Source of the DNA: JBKHBQ01 sp046542305
Lineage (GTDB): Bacteria; Bacteroidota; Bacteroidia; Bacteroidales; 4484-276
DNA: 13,504 nucleotides
Direction of reading: 5' to 3'
Assembly (NCBI GenBank): GCA_046542305.1
Contig: JBKHBQ010000090.1
Coordinates: 1 to 13,504, forward strand
A model generated the notes under the pieces. The model ran no database searches. It had not been told where the DNA came from and saw only the letters and a list, made by a program, of their open reading frames with translations. The translations under genes and the position numbers were made by a program. This document shows positions 5,713 through 12,795 of this stretch, piece after piece; within the stretch, counting starts at the first letter, position 1, and every line of letters starts with the position of its first letter.

Positions 5713-7536
5713 CTGGCGACGTCAAATTTACATAGCAACCAGCTCGAGCCCATCATCCGCACGCTGCCCGACAAACCGGGCGTGTATCAGTTTGTGGATG
5801 AAAAGGGAAAAATCATCTATGTGGGCAAGGCCAAATCGCTGAAGAAGCGGGTGTCGTCGTATTTTAACAAAGACAGCGGCGTGAGCGGAAAAACACGGGT
5901 GATGGTTAGACGGATTGCGGATATCCGGCACATCATCGTCAATTCCGAACTGGATGCCCTGCTGCTCGAAAACAACCTGATCAAAAAATACCAGCCGCGG
6001 TACAATGTAAACCTGAAGGATGACAAATCATTCCCATGGATCTGCATCAAAAATGAGCCCTTTCCGCGGATATTTCCCACGCGAAACGTCATTCACGACG
6101 GATCGCAATATTTTGGCCCGTATGCTTCGGTGCGGATGATGAACACGCTGCTCGACCTGATCAGGCAAATCTATCACCTTCGCACCTGCAAGCTCAATCT
6201 CTCAAAAAAAAATATCGAAACCGGAAAATTTAAGGTATGCCTTGAATACCACCTGGGCAACTGCAAGGGGCCGTGTGAGGGCTTGCAGGATGAAGCCGAC
6301 TACAATCAGACCATCAGCGAAATAAGGGAGATCATCAAGGGTAATATTACCAATGTGCTGAGCCAACTCCGCGAGCTGATGAACAAATACGCCGCCGATC
6401 TGGAATTCGAGAAAGCCCAGACGGTGAAGGAAAAAATTGGTCTGCTTGAAAAATACCAGAGCAAGTCGATGGTGGTGAACCCGAAGATACACAACGTGGA
6501 TGTGTTTTCAATCATCAGCGATAGCGAGGCGGGATATGTGAATTATCTCAAGGTGGTGAACGGCGCCATCGTGCAGGCGCATACCGTGGAGCTGCGCAAG
6601 AAGCTCGACGAAACCGAAGCCGAACTGCTCAGCCTTGCCGTAACAGATTTCAGGCAGCGGTTCGACAGCAATTCCACCGAGATTATCCTACCCTTCGAAC
6701 TGGACCTGGAAATTCCTGACACCACATTCACCGTTCCGAAAATCGGCGACAAGAAGCACCTGCTGGAACTGTCGGAGCGCAATGCTAAATACTACCTGAT
6801 GGAGAAACGCAAGCAGCAGGAACTGGTGGATCCCGACCGGCACAGCAAGCGCATCCTCAATACCATGCAGAAGGATCTGCGGATGAAGAAGCCCCCGGAG
6901 CATATCGAATGTTTCGACAATTCCAATATGCAGGGCAACTATCCGGTGGCGGCCATGGTGCTGTTCAGGGATGCAAAGCCCAGCAAAAAGGAATACCGGC
7001 ATTTCAACATCAAAACCGTGGAAGGCCCCAACGACTACGCCTCCATGGAGGAAGTGATCTACCGCCGCTACAAACGCCTGCTCGATGAAGAAAAGGAACT
7101 CCCCCAGCTCATCGTAATCGACGGCGGCAAGGGCCAGCTTTCATCGGCGGTAAAGAGCCTCGAAAGGCTCGATCTGCGCGGCAGGATCACAATCATCGGC
7201 ATTGCTAAAAAACTTGAGGAAATTTATTTCCCCGGCGATTCGGTACCGCTGCACCTCGACAAAAAGTCGGAAACGCTCAGGGTGATCCAGCACCTGCGCG
7301 ACGAAGCCCACCGCTTCGGCATCACCCATTACCGGAAGCGCCACGAAAAAGGCACCATTAAAAGCACCCTCACCGAAATCGGCGGCATCGGCCAAGGATA
7401 CGCACAGAAGTTGCTGGCGCATTTTAAATCGGTGAAAAAGATCAGAGAAGCCGACCTGGAGGAATTGCAGAAGGTGATCGGAAAAGTAAAAGGTGAAATC
7501 GTGTACCTGCATTTCAGGCAACTGGAAAATCCGTAA
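5713..7536 (+). CDS. uvrC: excinuclease ABC subunit C (UvrC), non-standard start
   Basis: UvrC makes both incisions around lesions marked by UvrA-UvrB in nucleotide excision repair. Counting from 5713 (about 607 residues), it has the GIY-YIG nuclease domain with GVY at 23-25, IIYVGKAKSLKKR at about 34-46 and a catalytic Glu near 86 (LLEN); four Cys at about 159, 176, 184 and 188 in the Fe-S ligand pattern; a UVR domain near 214-251; the RNase H-like domain with ECFDNSNMQG (Asp about 402) and VIDGGKGQL (Asp about 470); and a C-terminal helix-hairpin-helix pair. The first usable ATG/GTG/TTG is GTG at 5782, but that codon is the V of the GVY motif, and the upstream in-frame sequence (IIRTLPDKPG) is clearly UvrC. 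No ATG, GTG or TTG occurs in any frame from 5620 to 5781. CTG at 5713 or ATT at 5710 are the best candidates; the exact start is uncertain. Confidence 0.93.
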   Translation: MATSNLHSNQLEPIIRTLPDKPGVYQFVDEKGKIIYVGKAKSLKKRVSSYFNKDSGVSGKTRVMVRRIADIRHIIVNSELDALLLENNLIKKYQPRYNVNLKDDKSFPWICIKNEPFPRIFPTRNVIHDGSQYFGPYASVRMMNTLLDLIRQIYHLRTCKLNLSKKNIETGKFKVCLEYHLGNCKGPCEGLQDEADYNQTISEIREIIKGNITNVLSQLRELMNKYAADLEFEKAQTVKEKIGLLEKYQSKSMVVNPKIHNVDVFSIISDSEAGYVNYLKVVNGAIVQAHTVELRKKLDETEAELLSLAVTDFRQRFDSNSTEIILPFELDLEIPDTTFTVPKIGDKKHLLELSERNAKYYLMEKRKQQELVDPDRHSKRILNTMQKDLRMKKPPEHIECFDNSNMQGNYPVAAMVLFRDAKPSKKEYRHFNIKTVEGPNDYASMEEVIYRRYKRLLDEEKELPQLIVIDGGKGQLSSAVKSLERLDLRGRITIIGIAKKLEEIYFPGDSVPLHLDKKSETLRVIQHLRDEAHRFGITHYRKRHEKGTIKSTLTEIGGIGQGYAQKLLAHFKSVKKIREADLEELQKVIGKVKGEIVYLHFRQLENP

Positions 7537-7578
7537 GTTTAAATACCGAAATTCATAGCTCAAAACTCAAGCCTTTTG

Positions 7579-7620
7579 GGGAAACCTAACAGGTAGAGGA
7601 GACCTGTCAGGTTATTTCCC
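7579..7620. terminator. palindromic, probably bidirectional terminator after uvrC
   Basis: Arms AACCTAACAGGT (7583-7594) and ACCTGTCAGGTT (7602-7613) pair with one mismatch around a 7-base loop. Outer arms GGGAAA (7579-7584) and TTTCCC (7615-7620) can extend the stem. It lies between the convergent ends of uvrC and the minus-strand tonB-like gene, the expected place for a shared terminator. U-tracts on either side are poor. Confidence 0.5.
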
Positions 7621-7647
7621 GTCAACAACTTACAAAACCGGCTACTT

Positions 7648-8325
7648 CTAATTCATCAGCCTGAATTTTATTGGAATGACCAGCCCTCTTTTTACGGGTT
7701 TCCCGGCCTGGATACCGGGTTTCCATTTGGGCATCAGTTTAACCACCCGCACGGCTTCTTCGTCGCATCCTCCTCCAATTCCTCGGATCACTTCGATATT
7801 GCTGACCGACCCGTCGGGCATAACGATGAAACTCACATGCACCGTCCCCTGTACATTGGCCGCTTTTGCCATTTCAGGATATTTAATCTGCCGCGACAGA
7901 AACTCCAGCAAAGCCGGGTAACCGCCCGGAAATTCCGGCTCGATCTCCACCGGAATAAAAGGATCGCGCTCAACGATCACTTCCTCTTCGGGTTTGGGAG
8001 GTTCCCACAGCGGCATGGGATCATCCTGTCCGGTTTCTACATCTATTTCGATGGGTTCCGGATCAATATCCGGCCCGTCGACAATGTTGATGATGGAAAC
8101 CGGCTTCACCGGCGGAGGAGGTGTAGGTTTGGGCTGTTTGGTCTGAATGATATGATCTTCGTTGAATACATCCCCGTAAGGGTTGGAAACGACGATGCGA
8201 TCACTTGGGTAGGTGCGGTAACTGAAAGCAAGCAGGACGGCTGAAAGGACAATGATGAGGCCGATTTCGAGGAAAAGAAAGCGCCTGCGTTCGAGGAGGT
8301 TGAATTTGCTCTTTTGTGTTTTCAT
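7648..8325 (-). CDS. TonB-like energy transducer, copy A
   Basis: TonB proteins carry energy from the inner-membrane proton gradient (via ExbB-ExbD) across the periplasm to TonB-dependent outer-membrane receptors. This 225-residue protein has a basic N-terminus, one membrane anchor at about 16-35, a short proline-rich stretch KPTPPPPVKP (66-75), an acidic linker to about 130, and a C-terminal TonB domain (about 131-225) with EFPGG, IKYPEMAKAANVQGTVHVSF, IRGIGGGCDEEA-type and MPKWKPG blocks. It is a paralogue of the gene at 8645-9325, differing mostly in the linker. No exbB, exbD or receptor gene is nearby, so its partners are encoded elsewhere. The 319-bp gap to the neighbouring paralogue, with a terminator in it, suggests its own promoter. 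Confidence 0.9.
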   Translation of the reverse strand: MKTQKSKFNLLERRRFLFLEIGLIIVLSAVLLAFSYRTYPSDRIVVSNPYGDVFNEDHIIQTKQPKPTPPPPVKPVSIINIVDGPDIDPEPIEIDVETGQDDPMPLWEPPKPEEEVIVERDPFIPVEIEPEFPGGYPALLEFLSRQIKYPEMAKAANVQGTVHVSFIVMPDGSVSNIEVIRGIGGGCDEEAVRVVKLMPKWKPGIQAGKPVKRGLVIPIKFRLMN

Positions 8326-8580
8326 ACTACCTGATTTTGATGAGGAAATAAAAGAACGGAATATATATCAGGAAAACGTCCGTTAAGAATCATATATTTT
8401 GAAGAACCAGTATAGTGTGGGTTTGAATCAGTTTTCGGCAGGTGGTTGAAAATTTAAAAATAACCTGGGTTCGGGATAATATAGCTTAAGAATCGAAAGC
8501 ATCAGGCATGAAAAACTCCGTGGAAGACACTAGCCCACAATGCATTACTAATTGTACATAGCTGATGATACGGCGCTAAA
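8326..8580. other. non-coding gap upstream of TonB copy A
   Basis: No supported gene lies here. The longest reading frames are under 30 codons and lack recognisable content. The promoter of the minus-strand gene ending at 7648 should lie in this stretch, but I found no full TAnnTTTG match on that strand. Confidence 0.5.
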
Positions 8581-8585
8581 GCCAC

Positions 8586-8617
8586 AAAAAAATCCCGGAC
8601 ATTTCAAACATCCGGGA
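8586..8617 (-). terminator. intrinsic terminator of TonB copy B
   Basis: On the minus strand a perfect 7-bp G/C-rich stem TCCCGGA (8617-8611) and TCCGGGA (8599-8593) with an 11-base loop is followed at once by seven T (8592-8586). This is a textbook rho-independent terminator, 28 bp past the stop of the gene at 8645-9325. Confidence 0.85.
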
Positions 8618-8644
8618 CTTTATTAAAAATTTCTTTTGATCAGT

Positions 8645-9325
8645 TTAACCCTGGAGGGTAAATTTGATCGGCATGTTAAACTGAACCCTCACAGGCTTAC
8701 CGCGCTGCATACCGGGGTTCCATTTTGGCATTTCCTTAATCACGCGAACGGCTTCCTCATCGCAGCCACCGCCAATTCCACGAATTACCCTGATGTCGGA
8801 TACCGTACCGTCGGGTTCAACAACGAAAGTAACGTACACGGTACCCTGAATTCCCGATTCGCGGGCCATCTGTGGGTACCTGATATTTTCCTGCAGGAAC
8901 TTGATCCTGGCGACATCACCACCGGGAAAACTCGGCATATTTTCCACCACGGTAAAGATTTCCGGCTCATCCACTTCTTCCTCTTCTTCCACGACGGGCA
9001 CAAAATCCTCTACAATGGTTTCCTGGTCGGCCTCCACATCAATGTCGATATCTTCTTCCACTTCCACGTCATCCTCCACGATGTTGATCACGGTAACGGT
9101 TTTTGGCGGAGGAGGTGGCGGGGGCTTTACTTCCTGTTGGGTAATTGGAATAATTTCTTCCGGCGTATCGTCAACCTGCACCTGAATGTCGAGCGAAGGG
9201 CCGCTGTCGTACGATTTGTAGTTGAAGGCGAGCAAAACTGCAGCCAGCGCTACAATCAATCCAATTTCCAGGAAGATCGCTTTTTTACCCTCAAGATCGG
9301 CTTTTTTACTTTTTTTTGCTTCCAT
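8645..9325 (-). CDS. TonB-like energy transducer, copy B
   Basis: A 226-residue paralogue of the gene at 7648-8325, with the same TonB role expected. It has a Lys-rich cytoplasmic start, a membrane anchor at about 17-35, a run of eight prolines broken by no other residue near 68-74 (KPPPPPPPK), then a strongly acidic linker (about 84-124, including VEEEEEVDEPE) and the C-terminal TonB domain (about 130-226) with SFPGG, IRYPQMARESGIQGTVYVTF, IRGIGGGCDEEA and MPKWNPG. The linker is Asp/Glu-rich, unlike the Lys-Pro linker of enterobacterial TonB. It has its own terminator (8586-8617), so it is probably expressed separately from copy A. Partner ExbB/ExbD genes are absent from the window. Confidence 0.9.
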   Translation of the reverse strand: MEAKKSKKADLEGKKAIFLEIGLIVALAAVLLAFNYKSYDSGPSLDIQVQVDDTPEEIIPITQQEVKPPPPPPPKTVTVINIVEDDVEVEEDIDIDVEADQETIVEDFVPVVEEEEEVDEPEIFTVVENMPSFPGGDVARIKFLQENIRYPQMARESGIQGTVYVTFVVEPDGTVSDIRVIRGIGGGCDEEAVRVIKEMPKWNPGMQRGKPVRVQFNMPIKFTLQG

Positions 9326-9390
9326 GAGTGTGCTTATTATTTACTTCTTTATAATATCAAACGGCCGGCCCGGATGCTTATTGCCCGGTC

Positions 9391-9406
9391 AACTAACTTT
9401 TTAGTT
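9391..9406 (-). terminator. possible weak terminator after gcvH
   Basis: AACTAA (9391-9396) and TTAGTT (9401-9406) form a 6-bp A/T-rich stem with a 4-base loop, 26 bp past the gcvH stop. The stem is weak and there is no clean T-run after it on the minus strand, so it may do nothing. Confidence 0.25.
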
Positions 9407-9432
9407 TGATGCCCGCCTGGTTCAGTACCTCT

Positions 9433-9807
9433 TTAAATCAGTTCTTTGTAAGCATCAGCGTCCAGCAGGTCTTCAATATCGTTCATGTCTGCCGGTTTGA
9501 TCTTTACAATCCAGCCCTTGCCATAGGGATCGTTGTTGACGATTTCGGGGCTTTGTTCCAGTTCTTCATTGAATTCCAGCACTTCACCGGCAACCGGCAT
9601 AAACATGTCAGAAACGGTTTTTACCGCCTCGATGGTTCCGAAAGTTTCTTCCCTGTCAAGCTCTTCGCCCACGGTTTCCACCTCGATAAACACAATGTCG
9701 CCCAATTCGTTCTGTGCATAGTCGGTAATGCCAATGAATGCTTCATCGCCTTCTACACGCACCCATTCGTGATCTTTGGTGTACTTTAAATTGTCAGGAA
9801 TATTCAT
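9433..9807 (-). CDS. gcvH: glycine cleavage system H protein
   Basis: GcvH is the small lipoyl-carrier protein of the glycine cleavage system; its lipoyl arm shuttles the aminomethyl group between the P, T and L proteins. The 124-residue sequence has the usual length and motifs: KDHEWVRVEG (11-20), GITDYAQNELGDIVFIE (26-42), and the lipoylation site in GTIEAVKTVSDMFMPVAGEV with Lys at 63. The C-terminal DPYGKGWIVKIKP block is also typical. No gcvT, gcvP or lipoate gene is adjacent, so the system is scattered in this genome. The ATG at 9807 is 26 bases downstream of a TACATTTG element. Identification is very secure. Confidence 0.97.
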   Translation of the reverse strand: MNIPDNLKYTKDHEWVRVEGDEAFIGITDYAQNELGDIVFIEVETVGEELDREETFGTIEAVKTVSDMFMPVAGEVLEFNEELEQSPEIVNNDPYGKGWIVKIKPADMNDIEDLLDADAYKELI

Positions 9808-9833
9808 TTTTTTACGTATTTTAAATTTTTATG

Positions 9834-9841
9834 CAAATGTA
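9834..9841 (-). promoter_or_regulatory. candidate -7 promoter element for gcvH
   Basis: The minus strand reads TACATTTG, a full match to TAnnTTTG, about 26 bases before the gcvH ATG in an A/T-rich stretch. The nearest TTTG upstream (9859-9856) leaves only 14 bases between elements, shorter than the usual 19-21, so the -33 element is uncertain. Confidence 0.5.
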
Positions 9842-9920
9842 AAACTTTTTTAAAACAAATAGTTTTTGGCTTTTAATTTAACCTTATGCGTTATGAATTT
9901 TTGTACCGTTCTGCTAATGA

Positions 9921-10820
9921 TTATTTTACGCTCCTTTTCGGCTTTTTGCCGTGGGTTTGATACAGCCGGTAAATCAAGCCGTCGGCAAGGCCGATTTTCG
10001 GCACCAGGATTTCCTCGGCCTTGATGATGCGGGTGATGAAAAGAAACACCTTTGCCGCAGGCACTATCACATCGGCACGGTCGGGACGCAATCCCATCAA
10101 TTCTATTCTTTCCTGAAGGCTGTAGCTGCTCAAATGCTTAAAGGCATATTCCAATTGCTGAAAAGTGAGGGTGTTATCTTCGGTATTGCCATAGAGCTTT
10201 GCTATTTTATTGATGTTGCCACCCGATCCGATCACATTCATTTTGCCGAACTCGCCGCTGAATTCTTTCAGCCAGCTTTCCAGGGCATCCCATTCTGATT
10301 TGGGAACTTTTTTTCCGGTCAGCCTCAGGGTACCTATATTAAAGGATCTTGCTCCGATCACTTTGCTTCCCCACATCAGGGATATCTCGGTGCTTCCTCC
10401 TCCCAAATCCACAAACATGGTCAGGTGGTTTCCCGGCGTTGAAGTGAATCCGTTGGCACTCCTGATGATTTCCGCCTCTTCCAGACCGTCGACGATGCGA
10501 ATGTTCATTCCGGTTTCCTTCCTGATCCTTTTGAGGATCTCCTGCCCGTTTTCGGCTTCGCGCATGGCTGCGGTTGCACAAGCCTCAAAGGCCACGGGTT
10601 TGTATACATCGATCAGCAGCGAGAAGGCTTTCAGGGTCTTAATAAGGTTGCCCGCTCTTTTCTTGCTGATGCTGTTGCCTTTATACACATCCTTTCCCAG
10701 GCGGATAGGAATCCTGATCAGCGTGGCCTTTTCAACATGTATTTGCTCATCCTTTTCAAAAGCATTGGCAAACAAAAGGCGCACGGCATTTGACCCGATA
10801 TCGATGGCAGCAAAAATCAT
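9921..10820 (-). CDS. Ppx/GppA family phosphatase (short, single-module type)
   Basis: This 299-residue protein belongs to the Ppx/GppA branch of the ASKHA (actin-like ATPase) fold, whose members hydrolyse inorganic polyphosphate or pppGpp. Visible motifs are AIDIGSNAVRLL (phosphate 1 loop, Asp at 7), EACATAAMREAENG (79-92), the IVDGLEEAEII block with the likely catalytic Glu near 116, FVDLGGGSTEIS (phosphate 2 loop, 136-147) and VIGSGGN (196-202). It ends soon after the second actin-like domain and lacks the C-terminal HD-like domains of E. coli Ppx, as in the short Ppx type. Sequence alone does not decide between polyphosphate and pppGpp. It is monocistronic as far as can be seen, with a 113-bp gap to gcvH. 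Confidence 0.92.
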   Translation of the reverse strand: MIFAAIDIGSNAVRLLFANAFEKDEQIHVEKATLIRIPIRLGKDVYKGNSISKKRAGNLIKTLKAFSLLIDVYKPVAFEACATAAMREAENGQEILKRIRKETGMNIRIVDGLEEAEIIRSANGFTSTPGNHLTMFVDLGGGSTEISLMWGSKVIGARSFNIGTLRLTGKKVPKSEWDALESWLKEFSGEFGKMNVIGSGGNINKIAKLYGNTEDNTLTFQQLEYAFKHLSSYSLQERIELMGLRPDRADVIVPAAKVFLFITRIIKAEEILVPKIGLADGLIYRLYQTHGKKPKRSVK

Positions 10821-10848
10821 CCGTTAACAAATCAATTTTTCCATCCGG

Positions 10849-10856
10849 CAAAGTAA
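10849..10856 (-). promoter_or_regulatory. weak candidate -7 element for the Ppx-like gene
   Basis: The minus strand reads TTACTTTG, one base off TAnnTTTG, 28 bases before the ATG at 10820. No -33 element at proper spacing was found. Confidence 0.3.
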
Positions 10857-11008
10857 TCAATTTTAAATCAAAAATCCTATGCACATTTATCGACATATTC
10901 AGGTTAAAAACTTCCGGATACCCCGTCCATCTGCCGGCTTCCCGCAAAAATAATCAGTTTGCGGCACAGGGAGTTCACACAAAAAAAAGTAATTTAGCCG
11001 CTAAACAA

Positions 11009-11037
11009 GGTTGTGCAACCCGCAGGCACTTGTACAA
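11009..11037. promoter_or_regulatory. paired TTGTRCAA palindromes, possible operator
   Basis: GGTTGTGCAACC (11009-11020) and TTGTACAA (11030-11037) share the core TTGTRCAA with 19 bp between core starts. They lie 25-53 bases before the ATG of the three-gene operon and just after a weak -7-like TAATTTAG (10990-10997). Placement suits a regulator site, but no regulator is encoded nearby. Confidence 0.3.
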
Positions 11038-11061
11038 TATGCTGGGCTGCAACAGATAAAA

Positions 11062-11793
11062 ATGCATATGCAACATCAGGACTTGCTTCAGGCGGAATAC
11101 CCGCAGGCAACCTTTGCCATCCTCAGCACGCTGGCAGGATTTCTTTTATACCACTTTTTGGGTGATTGGCGCAGCAAAGCAGATCGTTCAGTTTCCGATT
11201 TGCGGGATGAAGGATTGTTGATCCGGCGGATCTTTCTACAAAAAATGTGGGGATTTTTTTCCATGGGTCTGTTGCCTTTGGCCGGATTTGCGATTATGTT
11301 CGGCTTTTCGCCTGATCGTTTCGGCCTTTCTGCTGATTCTCTGCTGCTTTACTGGCCATGGCTGCTGGTAAGCATCGGGGCGCCTGTTTTTGTGAATTAT
11401 TTCTTGGCCAATAATCCATCCAACCTCAGGCAGTATCCTCAGATGCGCGTAAACCGCTGGACCACCGGTCGTTTCCTGCTCAATGCCACGGGATGGACTA
11501 TGTACCTGCTGGCTTACGAATTTCTGTTCCGCGGTTTGTTGCTGTTTTCAACATATGAAGTTTTCGGCATCTGGACGGCCATTGCCATCAACGTCACCAT
11601 ATATTCCCTCGCCCACCTGCCCAAAGGTTCCGGCGAAACGCTGGGCGCCATACCGTTCGGGATTATTCTATGCCTGCTGACCTTATATACGGGAACTTTA
11701 TTTTTTGCCTTCTTTATGCATTTGGCATTGGCTTTGTCGAACGATTTCTGGGCAATCCGGTACAATCCGGAAATGTCGTTTAATAAAGAATAA
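11062..11793 (+). CDS. CPBP-like (Abi/CAAX protease-type) membrane protein
   Basis: This 243-residue integral membrane protein has about six to seven hydrophobic segments (near 14-33, 63-82, 95-116, 143-162, 168-184, 196-211, 213-229). It resembles CPBP glutamic intramembrane proteases, which share the fold of the CAAX-processing enzyme Rce1. The first CPBP motif, normally EExxxR, appears as YEFLFRG with Glu at 153 and Arg at 157, so its first Glu is Tyr. The second motif His is in YSLAH (185). The third motif is HLALALSND with His at 220, where HxxxN/D would be expected, so Ala stands at the usual Asn position and Asn is three residues later. Activity is therefore uncertain. A TTG at 11011 is in frame, but ATG 11062 (or 11068) avoids overlap with the leader palindromes. 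It is followed after 9 bases by the epimerase-like gene. Confidence 0.7.
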   Translation: MHMQHQDLLQAEYPQATFAILSTLAGFLLYHFLGDWRSKADRSVSDLRDEGLLIRRIFLQKMWGFFSMGLLPLAGFAIMFGFSPDRFGLSADSLLLYWPWLLVSIGAPVFVNYFLANNPSNLRQYPQMRVNRWTTGRFLLNATGWTMYLLAYEFLFRGLLLFSTYEVFGIWTAIAINVTIYSLAHLPKGSGETLGAIPFGIILCLLTLYTGTLFFAFFMHLALALSNDFWAIRYNPEMSFNKE

Positions 11794-11802
11794 CAAGATA
11801 AA

Positions 11803-12792
11803 ATGAAAATTTTCATCACCGGTGCCACAGGTTTCATAGGAGGACGGCTGGCTATCAGGCTGGCTGATGAAGGACATCAGGTTCATGCTCTCATCCGTTC
11901 GCGTCAGCGGGCCAAGCATCTTAACCATCCATCCATTACGCTGTTCGAAGGCAATCTTCTGGACAAAGAAAGCATCAGCAGGTCTATGCAGGGCTGTGAT
12001 GCCGGTTATCATCTGGCCGCATATGCGCGGGTTTGGTCCAAAGATCCGCAACTGCCCTACCGTGTGAATGTGGAAGGCACCTCAAATATATTCCAGGCAG
12101 CACTGGACAAAGGCCTCAAGCGCGTGGTTTTCACCTCCACGGGCGGCACCCTCGGTCCCTCTGATGGCGGCAATCCGGTGGATGAGGACACACCGCGCAG
12201 GACCGGCTTTTTTAATGCCTATGAAGAAACCAAGACCCAGGCCGAACAACTGGCGCGGGATTTTACCGGCAAGGGGCTCGAGGTGGTCACCGTAAATCCT
12301 ACCCGCGTCTACGGGCCTGGACTGATCAGTGCCAGTGCAGCCATGACAAAAATTATCCACAGATATATCCGCGGCAAATGGCGCATCATTCCCGGAAACG
12401 GAAAAAAATACGGAAATTACGTGTATGTTGACGATGTAGTGGAAGGCCAGATATTGGCCATGGCAAAAGGCAGACCTGGAGAACGATATATCACCGGAGG
12501 TGAAAACACCACCTATGACGGCTTTTTTGAAAGCCTCAGTCAGGTTTCAGGAAAGAATTTCCGGATGGTGCATATCCGCTACCCTTTGCTACGTGTGATT
12601 ACCCGGATACAGTATACCGGCGCCCGCCTCATCGGACGCCCCCCGCTGATCACCCCGGAGTGGATAAAAAAATACCTTCACCACTGGGCCTGCACCAGTC
12701 GCAAGGCAGAACAGGAACTGGGTTACCGCATCACAAGCCTTGAAGAAGGCTTATCAAAAACGATAGAATGGCTAAGGCTAAACCAACATTAG
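11803..12792 (+). CDS. extended SDR, NAD-dependent epimerase/dehydratase (HpnA/DFR-like)
   Basis: This 329-residue protein is an extended short-chain dehydrogenase/reductase. It has the N-terminal nucleotide-binding motif TGATGFIG (6-13), a Ser/Thr pair in VFTSTGG (109-115), the catalytic YEETK (Tyr 140, Lys 144), NPTRVYGPG (about 199-207) and YVYVDDVVEG. The LAAYARVWSKDP...YRVNVEGT stretch (71-93) resembles hopanoid-associated HpnA and dihydroflavonol-reductase-like proteins more than UDP-galactose epimerases. The substrate cannot be told from sequence; a lipid or sugar-lipid is a guess. It sits 9 bases after the CPBP-like gene and 3 bases before the classical SDR gene, so the three are very likely one transcript. 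Confidence 0.88.
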   Translation: MKIFITGATGFIGGRLAIRLADEGHQVHALIRSRQRAKHLNHPSITLFEGNLLDKESISRSMQGCDAGYHLAAYARVWSKDPQLPYRVNVEGTSNIFQAALDKGLKRVVFTSTGGTLGPSDGGNPVDEDTPRRTGFFNAYEETKTQAEQLARDFTGKGLEVVTVNPTRVYGPGLISASAAMTKIIHRYIRGKWRIIPGNGKKYGNYVYVDDVVEGQILAMAKGRPGERYITGGENTTYDGFFESLSQVSGKNFRMVHIRYPLLRVITRIQYTGARLIGRPPLITPEWIKKYLHHWACTSRKAEQELGYRITSLEEGLSKTIEWLRLNQH

Positions 12793-12795
12793 CAT

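Noticed and set aside
5782..5784. GTG as the uvrC start
   Set aside because: It would remove LPDKPG and begin at the V of the GVY nuclease motif, while the upstream frame still matches UvrC.
8504..8557. Short ATG-initiated frame of about 17 codons
   Set aside because: Too short, no ribosome-binding site, no conserved content that I can recognise.
8636..9409. 257-codon plus-strand ORF
   Set aside because: It is antisense to TonB copy B and rich in His/Phe, as expected from the complement of an acidic coding sequence.
10210..10827. 205-codon plus-strand ORF
   Set aside because: It is antisense to the Ppx-like gene, whose phosphate-binding motifs are intact.
11011..11061. TTG start adding 17 residues to the CPBP-like protein
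   Set aside because: TTG is a poorer start than the ATGs at 11062 and 11068, the added residues look non-conserved, and they would overlap the leader palindromes.
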